7,462 nucleotides of DNA, from contig CAUJFM010000106.1 in NCBI GenBank assembly GCA_963169595.1, positions 1-7,462 on the forward strand, read 5' to 3'. A program made the position numbers and the translations under genes. Every line of letters starts with the position of its first letter. Positions within the stretch are counted from its first letter, which is position 1. Under the pieces are notes generated by a model that searched no databases, was not told where the DNA came from, and worked only from the letters and a program-made list of their open reading frames with translations. This DNA comes from Bacteroidota bacterium. Its GTDB lineage: Bacteria > Bacteroidota > Bacteroidia > Flavobacteriales_F > PHOS-HE28. Below are positions 1-6,330 of this stretch, piece after piece.

Positions 1-14
1 CCGTTGATCAACGG
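1..14. repeat. 14-bp perfect palindrome at the window edge
   Basis: CCGTTGATCAACGG is identical to its own reverse complement. As RNA it would fold into a 5-bp stem (CCGTT/AACGG) with a GATC loop. It lies at the left edge, immediately before a REP-like element and in non-coding sequence, so it could belong to the 3' end or terminator of a gene outside the window. No T-tract follows it, which argues against a simple intrinsic terminator. Its function is unknown. Confidence 0.5.
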
Positions 15-18
15 CTGG

Positions 19-50
19 TCATCGCGAGGGCTGAAGGCCCGAAGCGATCC
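19..50. repeat. REP-like dispersed intergenic repeat (ATCGC...GCGAT hairpin)
   Basis: The outer arms ATCGC (21-25) and GCGAT (44-48) are perfectly complementary. Inside them GGGC (28-31) pairs with GCCC (37-40) around a TGAAG loop, with GA/GAA internal bulges. The layout matches, from memory, a very common bacterial intergenic repeat of the form CATTGCGAGG...CGAAGCAATCC, with the AT pair of each arm changed to GC (ATTGC/GCAAT to ATCGC/GCGAT), a compensated change that keeps the stem. Assignment to that class is recognition, not a search result. Such elements usually sit between genes, often downstream of one. Confidence 0.6.
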
Positions 51-145
51 GGTCCACCACGCAGTGCCTCCGCGCTGCCTTGTCCGTCACCCGAACCGCT
101 GCCGCCCATGCCTAACTTCACCACCTCCCAACGATCCCTCCCGGC

Positions 146-2587
146 ATGTTGCGCACGTTCCTGACCCTCGGGGCCCTTGCGGCGGTCTGTTCCGCCCTGG
201 CCCAGCCCAACCCCTACGGCTGCCACTACTTCCGCCACGGCTACCACCCGCACCCGGTGGCCACCGCCGCCGACCGCACGCAGATCGACGAGACCATCGC
301 CCGCAGCGACACCTTCGACATCCTGCACTACGACATCAGCCTGGATGTGACCAACTACGCCGGGCAGCTGCTGAAAGGGGAGACCACCGTGCACTTCCGC
401 GCCCTGATGCCAGACCTGGCCGGTATCACCTTCGACCTCTTCGACCTGGCGGTGGACAGCGTGCTGCACCAAGGCAGCCCCGTGACCTATGCCTACGATG
501 GCGCCTTCCTGCGGGTGGACCTGCCCGCCGAGCTGGCCGAAGGGCAGGAGGACAGCCTCACCGTGTTCTACCGCGGCGTGCCGCACCGCGACCCCGAGTG
601 GGGCGGCTTCTACTTCGCCAGCAACTACATCTACAACCTGGGCATCGGCATCAGCACCATCCCGCCCAACTTCGGAAAAGTGTGGTACCCCTGCTTCGAC
701 AGCTTTGTGGAGCGCGCCACCTACACCTACCACGTGAAGAGCGCGGGCACCTACCGCTTCCACGGGCAGGGCAACTTCCTGGGCGAGGTGCAGCTGGGCG
801 GCGACACCGTGGTGCGCAGCTACCACCTGCCGCAGCCCATCCCCACCTACATCAGCGCGGTGGCCGTGGCGGACTATGCCCACGAGGAGTACACGCACAC
901 GGGCGCCAACGGCGATATCCCCGTGAAGCTGAGCGCCAAGCCCGCCAACCTAAGCGCCATGGTGACGCGCTTTGTGGACCTGCCCGCGGCCATTGATGCC
1001 TGCGAGCATTGGTACGGTCCCTATCCCTATGACCGCGTGGGCTACGTGCTCACCACCGACGGCGCGCTGGAGATCGCCACCAACATCGCCTACCCGCAGT
1101 TCATGACCGGCCAGAGCCAGGGCAGCAACCGCGGCCTGCTGGCGCACGAGCTGGGCCACCACTGGTGGGGCGACCACATCTCGCCCTATGTGCACAACGA
1201 CATGTGGCTGAAGGAAGGTCCGGCCGAGTACAGCGGCCACCTGGTGGAGGAGTGGATCGGTGGGGCGGAGGCCATGGAGCGCACGGTGAAGGACAACCTG
1301 CTCTTCATCCTGAAGCAGGCGCACATCAACGACGATGGGTTCCAACCGCTCTCGCCCATGCCCGATCCGCACATCTACGGCACGCACACCTACTACAAGG
1401 GCGCGGCCGTGCTGCACAACCTGCGCGGCTACATGGGCGACGAGGCCTTCCGCCAGGCCATGAGCGACATCCAGGTGCAGTTCGCCAACACGGCCATTAC
1501 CGCCGAGGGCTTCAAGGAGGCCCTGGAGCTGACCAGCGGCCAGGACCTGGACCCCTTCTTCGACGCCTGGGTGTTCGCGCCGGGCTATGCGGCCTTTGAG
1601 GTGCGCAACATGGCCGCCACCCAGCAGGGGGCCGAATGGACGGTGGACCTGACGATCGGCCAGAAGCTCTACGGCACCGAGCAATACCACCAGCAGGTGC
1701 CGCTGGACCTGACGCTGTGGGCCGCCGATGGCAGCACGCACGATGTGCAGGTGGTGGTCGGCGGGGAGCAGAGCAGCGTGCAGGTGACCGCGCCCTTCCA
1801 GCCCGTGATGGCCGCCCTGAACCGCTACGCCAAGCTGAACCAGGCCCGTTTGGACAAGGAGATCACGGTGGTGCCCGGCCAGAACTTCGACAACATCCTG
1901 GAATGGGTGGATTTCCGCCTGTACGCCAACACCCTGGTCGATAGCACCTTCGTGCGGGTGGACCATATGTGGTCCGCGCCGGACCAGGCGCCGGTGGCGG
2001 AGGACATCATCACCCTGAGCAACACCCACTACTGGAACGTGGACGGCCTGTGGCCCGAGGGCACCAGCTTGCGCGGCCGCCTCTACTACTACGGGAATGG
2101 CAGCAACCAGCTGGACTCCGAGCTGATCGACGGCAATGAGGAGGGCATCGTGGTGGTGCATCGCCCGCACCCCGATTCCACCTGGCGCGTGTATGCGGAC
2201 CAGACGATCAACGCGGGCATCCTCACCAACGGTACGGGCTACATCACCATGAACACCCTGGCGAAGGGCCAGTACGCCTTTGCCAAGAGCACGGCGCAGG
2301 TGGGCATCGCCGAAGGTCCTGATGGGGCGCTGCAGCCGCTGCGCCTGCACCCGGTGCCCACCACCGGTCCGCTGACGGTGACCGGCGAGGTGAACGCACC
2401 GGCCAGCCTGATCATGGACGTGCTGGGCACCGACGGCCGCCTGGTGCAGCGCCATGTGCGGCCGGCCGCGGGCACCTTCAGCGTGCAGCTGGACCTGGGC
2501 GAGCTGGCGGGCGGGGCCTACCTGCTGCGCGTGGGCACCACCCGGGGCGATGTGCTGGGCACCGAGCGCTTCGACGTGGTGCGTTGA
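146..2587 (+). CDS. Secreted M1-family zinc metallopeptidase (aminopeptidase-like) with T9SS sorting domain
   Basis: Predicted 813-aa zinc aminopeptidase that trims exported peptides outside the cell. Residues 1-19 form a Sec signal peptide ending SALA|Q, which supports this ATG. Residues about 55-245 fit the M1 N-terminal beta domain. The catalytic domain (about 246-480) has the zinc site HELGH (H334, E335, H338) followed 18 residues later by E357 in NDMWLKEGPAEY, and the Y-x-K-G catalytic tyrosine at Y416. The exopeptidase motif is GALEI (306-310) instead of GAMEN, with E309 kept. Residues about 485-720 are a beta-rich region I cannot name. Residues about 730-813 are a type-A T9SS sorting domain (LRLHPVPTTGPL, VLGTDGRLV, GGAYLLRVGTTRG), so the mature protein should be surface-bound or released. 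No convincing SD is present; TAACTTCA at 113-120 is only a weak -7 match. The next gene begins 3 nt after the stop. Family call is firm; substrate preference is not deducible. Confidence 0.93.
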   Translation: MLRTFLTLGALAAVCSALAQPNPYGCHYFRHGYHPHPVATAADRTQIDETIARSDTFDILHYDISLDVTNYAGQLLKGETTVHFRALMPDLAGITFDLFDLAVDSVLHQGSPVTYAYDGAFLRVDLPAELAEGQEDSLTVFYRGVPHRDPEWGGFYFASNYIYNLGIGISTIPPNFGKVWYPCFDSFVERATYTYHVKSAGTYRFHGQGNFLGEVQLGGDTVVRSYHLPQPIPTYISAVAVADYAHEEYTHTGANGDIPVKLSAKPANLSAMVTRFVDLPAAIDACEHWYGPYPYDRVGYVLTTDGALEIATNIAYPQFMTGQSQGSNRGLLAHELGHHWWGDHISPYVHNDMWLKEGPAEYSGHLVEEWIGGAEAMERTVKDNLLFILKQAHINDDGFQPLSPMPDPHIYGTHTYYKGAAVLHNLRGYMGDEAFRQAMSDIQVQFANTAITAEGFKEALELTSGQDLDPFFDAWVFAPGYAAFEVRNMAATQQGAEWTVDLTIGQKLYGTEQYHQQVPLDLTLWAADGSTHDVQVVVGGEQSSVQVTAPFQPVMAALNRYAKLNQARLDKEITVVPGQNFDNILEWVDFRLYANTLVDSTFVRVDHMWSAPDQAPVAEDIITLSNTHYWNVDGLWPEGTSLRGRLYYYGNGSNQLDSELIDGNEEGIVVVHRPHPDSTWRVYADQTINAGILTNGTGYITMNTLAKGQYAFAKSTAQVGIAEGPDGALQPLRLHPVPTTGPLTVTGEVNAPASLIMDVLGTDGRLVQRHVRPAAGTFSVQLDLGELAGGAYLLRVGTTRGDVLGTERFDVVR

Positions 2588-2590
2588 GGC

Positions 2591-3634
2591 ATGGATCTCC
2601 ACGCCATCCAGCACCGCAAGCAGTTCTACCCCGTATCGGCGGCGCTGCAGGACTACCTGGTGGTGCAGGGCCGCCTGGTGGACCTGCCGCTGGCCTATGC
2701 GGACCTGATGCGCCACGAGGGGCTGATGCCCCACCACGATGCGGACGGGCGGCCCTCGCTGTGGTATTCCGTGCTGTTCGGTCCGGCGGAGCGGGATGCG
2801 CTCTTTGACAGGCTGGTGGCCACCTACCAGCTGCTGATCGCGGACGGCAGGCCCATCGAGCACCTGCGGGTGGCCAGCATCGACCTGTGCCCCTACGGTA
2901 ACTCGCAGCCCTTCCGCGTGAAGATCGTGAACCAGCTGAACGAGAACCACGACTACTTCTACATCAAGCGCACCGACGCCAACCGGGTGTACGGGCTGGA
3001 GTTGGAGCACCTGCTCTCGCCCAACCGCATCAACTTCCTGGTGGATGGCGGTACGCTGGTGGAGGAACACATCATCGGGGTGCCGGGCGATGCCTTCATG
3101 GCCCACCCGGAGCGCTACGGTGGCCTGCGGAACGAGGTGCGCCTGTGCAAGGAGTTCGTGAAGTTCAACGAGCGCTGTTTCCTGCGACTGCTGGGCGACA
3201 TGCGGGCCTACAACTTCGTGGTGGACGTGATCTTCGACCTGGACCAGGTGCAGTACCGCATCCGGGCCATCGACCTGGACCAGCAGAGCCACGAGGGGCG
3301 GCTGCGTCTCTATCTGCCGCAGTTCTTCAAGGAGAACCTGCCCTATGTGCAGTTGTGCCAGCGCATCATCGGCCACGAAACGGCCCGGCAGTACCGCAAC
3401 GAGGAGCGGGCCCTGATGCGGCGGCGCGCGCGCCTGAGCGCCGAACCGCTGGACATCCTGTTGGAGGCCATGGGCCATGACGAGATCGCCCCGCGCGCCC
3501 ATGTGGCCCAACTGGCCCGGGAGCTCGCCGATCACCATGGCATGCCCGCCCTGGCCCAGGCCACCAGCATGGGGGAGCTGCTGCGCTCCCATCTGGACCA
3601 CTGTTTTGCGGAGCTGGGCGATGCTGTGCGCTGA
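2591..3634 (+). CDS. Conserved-looking cytoplasmic protein of unknown function; possible divergent protein-kinase-like fold
   Basis: Predicted 347-aa soluble protein with no signal peptide or membrane segment; I do not recognise it as a named family. It starts 3 nt after the peptidase stop, so co-transcription and translational coupling are likely. Several residues line up with a protein-kinase-like (PKL) core: a basic strand YFYIKR with K126, an acidic helix start LELEH (E137/E139), a hinge-like segment LVEEHIIGVPGDAF (156-169), then LLGDMRAYNFVVD (200-212) with D203 and N208 at the D-x4-N spacing of a catalytic loop, and IRAIDLDQQ (224-232) with D228/D230 where a metal-binding aspartate would lie. 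The usual His/Arg before D203 and a glycine-rich loop are not evident, and N208 to D228 is longer than in standard kinases. The C-terminal 100 residues are helical and basic (ALMRRRARL). The gene being real is secure; the kinase-like reading is inference. Confidence 0.85.
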   Translation: MDLHAIQHRKQFYPVSAALQDYLVVQGRLVDLPLAYADLMRHEGLMPHHDADGRPSLWYSVLFGPAERDALFDRLVATYQLLIADGRPIEHLRVASIDLCPYGNSQPFRVKIVNQLNENHDYFYIKRTDANRVYGLELEHLLSPNRINFLVDGGTLVEEHIIGVPGDAFMAHPERYGGLRNEVRLCKEFVKFNERCFLRLLGDMRAYNFVVDVIFDLDQVQYRIRAIDLDQQSHEGRLRLYLPQFFKENLPYVQLCQRIIGHETARQYRNEERALMRRRARLSAEPLDILLEAMGHDEIAPRAHVAQLARELADHHGMPALAQATSMGELLRSHLDHCFAELGDAVR

Positions 3635-3698
3635 GCCGGCGGGGCGGTCCGTTCGTTCGTCGGTGTAACCATTGGGTCCGTCGTGCGTAACAGCGCCC

Positions 3699-3721
3699 CG
3701 AACGTCCATGTTGGGCGTTCG
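3699..3721 (+). other. Hairpin in the 2591-3634 / 3735-4481 gap
   Basis: CGAACGTCC (3699-3707) pairs with GGGCGTTCG (3713-3721) around a 5-nt ATGTT loop, giving a 9-bp stem with one G-U pair in RNA. It lies 65 nt after the upstream stop and ends 13 nt before the ATG at 3735. No T-tract follows (AGAACC), so it is not a textbook intrinsic terminator. It may instead be a 5' leader structure of the next gene or a protein-binding inverted repeat. The rest of this 100-nt gap shows nothing I can identify. Confidence 0.55.
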
Positions 3722-3734
3722 AGAACCTACGGAG

Positions 3735-4481
3735 ATGAAGCACATCCGCACGATCGCATTCCTGATGATGGTCGGTACCGGCACCTGGGTGAACGCCCAG
3801 ACGCAGGAGATCCACTACTCGTGGCCCAATGCCGTGTGCGCCAGCATGCTCAACTGCCTCGACGGCTGTTCAGCCTGCAACGTGCCCGACCAGGTACAGT
3901 CGGGCTTCTTCGGCACCAACGTGGCCTGGCTGGGGGTGGATGTGTGTCCGTATCCTCTCTCGGTGGGCAACAACGCGGTGTTCACCAGTGGCTGGACCCT
4001 GGAGCCCCAGATCGATAAACGCGTGATCGTGTCCGGCATCGGCACCACCACGCTCCGCATCGACAGCATCATCATCCGGCATGCCTCCTACAGCGGTCCC
4101 ACCCGTCTGCGCGTCCGCTGGACCAACGACATGGCCGCGCCCCTGGTGGACCTGGCCGATGTGACCATCACCTACGACCTGGGCGAGACCGTGCTCACCG
4201 ATGTGGGCGTGATCCAGCTGCCTCCCGGCATGGCCTATGCCACCTTCCAGCTGGAACTGACGCCCTATGATGGCGATGTGACCGGCAGTTGGGTGCTGGA
4301 CGACATCCGCGTGGTGGCCAGTCCGGTATCCGGTGGTGCCGTGGGCATCGTCGAGCGCGGCCCCGTGGCCGTGCAGCGCGGGGGCACCTTGTACGATGTA
4401 CTGGGCCGCCCCGTGCAGACCGAGTGGAACGCCCCGGGCGTGTACACCCGTGGCGGTGTGCGCACGGTGGTGGTGCGGTAA
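3735..4481 (+). CDS. Small secreted Cys-rich protein with jelly-roll-like body and short T9SS-like C-terminus
   Basis: Predicted 248-aa exported protein of unknown function. The ATG at 3735 is chosen because MKHIRTIAFLMMVGTGTWVNAQ is a good signal peptide (cleavage near A21); an ATG 63 nt upstream in the same frame would bury it behind 21 unlikely residues and overlap the hairpin. The mature N-terminus has clustered cysteines C35, C41, C45, C48 and C71, suggesting disulfides. Residues about 80-197 are beta-rich and end GSWVLDDIRVVA, the kind of closing strand seen in jelly-roll, carbohydrate-binding or MAM-like domains. The last 30 residues (LYDVLGRPVQ ... APGVYTRGGVRTVVVR) resemble a shortened type-A sorting signal, as in other T9SS cargo. 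GGAG directly abuts the ATG, too close for a working SD. It could be a surface binding or adhesion protein, but no substrate can be assigned. Confidence 0.82.
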   Translation: MKHIRTIAFLMMVGTGTWVNAQTQEIHYSWPNAVCASMLNCLDGCSACNVPDQVQSGFFGTNVAWLGVDVCPYPLSVGNNAVFTSGWTLEPQIDKRVIVSGIGTTTLRIDSIIIRHASYSGPTRLRVRWTNDMAAPLVDLADVTITYDLGETVLTDVGVIQLPPGMAYATFQLELTPYDGDVTGSWVLDDIRVVASPVSGGAVGIVERGPVAVQRGGTLYDVLGRPVQTEWNAPGVYTRGGVRTVVVR

Positions 4482-4497
4482 GACCTGCGGATAGGGG

Positions 4498-4505
4498 TAC
4501 CTTTG
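4498..4505 (+). promoter_or_regulatory. Bacteroidota -7 promoter box for the sugar dehydrogenase gene
   Basis: TACCTTTG matches the Bacteroidota consensus TAnnTTTG at every fixed position and lies 19 nt before the TTG start at 4525, predicting a short leader of about 13-15 nt. No TTG/TTTG -33 element is visible at the usual 17-23 nt upstream, a stretch overlapping the end of the preceding gene. It argues that the dehydrogenase has its own promoter despite the 43-nt gap. Confidence 0.5.
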
Positions 4506-4524
4506 TGGCCCATTTCCGTTCGTC

Positions 4525-6156
4525 TTGAGCCGTACACGTACCCTTCTCGCCGCTCCCTTCCTGCTCACCCTTGCGCCCGCACTGGCCCAGTCCCCGCTCC
4601 AATTGGAGGTGGTGGAATGGGCTTCGGGCATGCAGCATGCCACCACCCTCGCCAGCTGTGGGGACAGCCGCCTCTTTGTGGCGCGCCAGGGCGGCATCAT
4701 CAGCATCATCACGGACAGCATGACCGTGCTGCCCACGCATTTCCTGAACATCGGGAACCGCGTGATCTTCAACGGCGAGCGCGGGCTCATCGGCCTGGCC
4801 TTCGACCCGGACTACGCCAACAACGGCTACTTCTACCTGAACTACACCGCGAACGTGGGCCCCAACGGCGCCACGCGCATCTCCCGCTTCCGTGTCTCGG
4901 CCGATCCGAACGTGGCCATCAACAACAGCGAGGAGATCCTGCTGGAGCTGCCCCAGCCGGGCGCCATCCACAAGGGCGGCGACCTGGAGTTCGGCACCGA
5001 TGGCTACCTGTACGTGGCCCTGGGGGATGGCGGTGATGCCAGCGACCCCAACGACTACGGGCAGGATGCCACCAACCTCTTCGGCACCATCCTGCGCATC
5101 AAGCCCGAGCCGGACAGCACCTATTCGATCCCGCCGGACAATCCCTTCGTGGGCGACACCACCGGCCGCCGCCCCGAGATCTGGGCCTACGGCCTGCGCA
5201 ATCCCTACCGCATCGGCCTCGACCCCCTCACCAACGACCTGTGGATCGGTGATGTGGGGCAGGAGTTCTGGGAGGAGCTCGACTTCTGGCCGGGCAACGT
5301 GAACACCGGGCCCAACTTCGGCTGGAGCTGTTACGAAGGCTTCGCCCCCTTCCTGCCCGAACGCTGCACCCCGGAGGATGTGCTGGTGGACCCGCTGCTG
5401 GCCTTCGCGCACTTCGTGAACGGCGGCAACTCGTGCGCCATCATCGGCGGTGAGGTGTACCGCGGCGTGAAGTACCCGCGCATGCAGGGCCGGTTCTTCT
5501 ACTCCGATTTCTGCAACGGCGACATCCGCATGATCCAGCCCGATGGCCAGGGTGGTTGGGTGGATTCGCTGGGTGTGGCCTCGGGGCTCTTCAGCGTGTC
5601 CGACATCTCCGCCAACCACGAGGGCGAGCTCTTCATCGTGAGCCGCTCCAACCAGCGGGTGTACAAGATCAAGGACAAGTGCCCGCGCCCCGCACCCGTG
5701 ATCACGGCCGATGGCGCCGAACTGACCACTGCGGAGGCCGTCACCTACGAGTGGTCCTACAACGACGAGCCCATCCCCAACTCCAACAGCGCCACCATCA
5801 CGGCCTTCGCCTCGGGCTTCTACACCGTGCAGATCACCTATGGCAACGGCTGCACCGGCACCTCGGAGCCCTACCTGTACCTCACCACGGGCGTGGCCGG
5901 TACGGAGGAGGCGCAGGTGCTGATGATGCCCGTGCCCGCGAACGGCTCGGTGGACCTGGTGCGCGGTGCCCAGCAGGGCGTGTGGACCGTGGAACTGCGC
6001 GACCTGAGCGGTCGCCTGCTCAGCACCCACGCCTGGACCGGCGAACGCACCACCATCGACCTGGACGCACTGCCCGAGGCCACCTACGTGGTGCGTGCGG
6101 TGGATGCCAGCAGCACCCAGGTGATGCGCCGACTGCTGCCAGTAGTGGGTTTCTAA
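4525..6156 (+). CDS. Secreted PQQ-type glucose/sorbosone dehydrogenase-like protein with Ig-like and T9SS domains
   Basis: Predicted 543-aa beta-propeller quinoprotein of the soluble glucose dehydrogenase (GSDH / HHIP-like) family, oxidising sugars or other alcohols outside the cell. The start is TTG: it is the only start that keeps the signal peptide (1-21, PALA|Q), an in-frame TAG lies at 4492, and the next ATG is inside the mature protein. The propeller covers about 27-385: GERGLIGLAFDPDY (84-97), AIHKGGDLEFGTDGYLYVALG (from 147) with H149 at the catalytic His position, GDGGDASD, GLRNPYRIGLDP (223-234) with R225 at the substrate Arg position, and IGGEVYRG (307-314). C269/C281 and C304/C330 may form disulfides. 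Residues about 388-455 look Ig-like (VTYEWSYNDEPI), and about 462-543 (MMPVPANGSVDL, LRDLSGRLL) a type-A T9SS sorting domain. Own promoter upstream, terminator downstream. The family is clear; cofactor and substrate are inferred. Confidence 0.92.
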   Translation: MSRTRTLLAAPFLLTLAPALAQSPLQLEVVEWASGMQHATTLASCGDSRLFVARQGGIISIITDSMTVLPTHFLNIGNRVIFNGERGLIGLAFDPDYANNGYFYLNYTANVGPNGATRISRFRVSADPNVAINNSEEILLELPQPGAIHKGGDLEFGTDGYLYVALGDGGDASDPNDYGQDATNLFGTILRIKPEPDSTYSIPPDNPFVGDTTGRRPEIWAYGLRNPYRIGLDPLTNDLWIGDVGQEFWEELDFWPGNVNTGPNFGWSCYEGFAPFLPERCTPEDVLVDPLLAFAHFVNGGNSCAIIGGEVYRGVKYPRMQGRFFYSDFCNGDIRMIQPDGQGGWVDSLGVASGLFSVSDISANHEGELFIVSRSNQRVYKIKDKCPRPAPVITADGAELTTAEAVTYEWSYNDEPIPNSNSATITAFASGFYTVQITYGNGCTGTSEPYLYLTTGVAGTEEAQVLMMPVPANGSVDLVRGAQQGVWTVELRDLSGRLLSTHAWTGERTTIDLDALPEATYVVRAVDASSTQVMRRLLPVVGF

Positions 6157-6240
6157 CGAAGGGCGCGGGAACTGGCCTGTCCAGACCAGGATGGGGCAAG
6201 GTTGAACGGGTAGTGGTACCGAGGGCCGAGATCCATCGGA

Positions 6241-6270
6241 CCTCTGCGTCCTCCGCGCCTCCGCGTGAAC
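6241..6270. repeat. CTCYGCG-type dispersed intergenic repeat
   Basis: The stretch contains three near-identical heptamers, CTCTGCG (6242), CTCCGCG (6251) and CTCCGCG (6259), spaced 9 and 8 nt apart and ending in TGAAC. From memory it matches a widespread intergenic repeat that reads on the other strand TTCACGCGGAGGC...GCAGAGG and often gives spurious ORFs containing HAEARRTQR-like peptides, which this one does on the - strand. Its function is unknown. It lies between the convergent dehydrogenase and xerD genes. Confidence 0.6.
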
Positions 6271-6287
6271 CGCATTTACAGCGACCA

Positions 6288-6330
6288 CTGGTCTGCGGTT
6301 CCAGATAGAACGTGCAGACCAGCTTTCTTT
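6288..6330 (+). terminator. Intrinsic terminator after the sugar dehydrogenase gene
   Basis: CTGGTCTGC (6288-6296) pairs perfectly with GCAGACCAG (6314-6322). The stem continues inward through a G-U pair and a one-base bulge (G6312) to GTTC (6298-6301) / GAAC (6308-6311), closing a 6-nt loop. A T-rich run CTTTCTTT (6323-6330) follows, as expected for rho-independent termination on the + strand. It lies 131 nt after the dehydrogenase stop and its tract overlaps the xerD stop codon by two bases. Read on the - strand, the hairpin lacks a T-tract, so it may only weakly stop xerD transcription. Confidence 0.75.

Noticed and set aside
113..120. -7 box TAACTTCA before the peptidase gene
   Set aside because: Only 4 of 6 fixed positions match, and the nearest TTG (80-82) is 30 nt upstream, too far for a -33 element.
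4..996. Frame-1 ORF spanning the upstream gap and the start of the peptidase
   Set aside because: The composition is Pro/Arg/His-rich with no domain, it begins at a TTG inside the palindrome, and it overlaps the real peptidase frame throughout.
3672..3714. Promoter for the 3735 gene from TTG (3672) and CATGTTGG (3707)
   Set aside because: The -7 match is poor and the spacing of 32 nt is far from usual. The second half is also part of the hairpin.
3672..3734. Earlier start for the Cys-rich secreted protein
   Set aside because: It would add 21 residues ahead of a clear signal peptide and translate through the hairpin, so the ATG at 3735 is preferred.
950..3784. Very long - strand ORF (944 codons) opposite the peptidase and 347-aa genes
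   Set aside because: It runs antisense across two well-supported genes, is rich in His, Val, Gln and Arg as expected of a GC-rich shadow frame, and has no recognisable domain.
4195..6288. Long - strand ORF (697 codons) opposite the dehydrogenase
   Set aside because: Antisense shadow of the GSDH-family gene. Its N-terminus comes from the CTCYGCG repeat (HAEARRTQR-like peptide), a known source of spurious ORFs.
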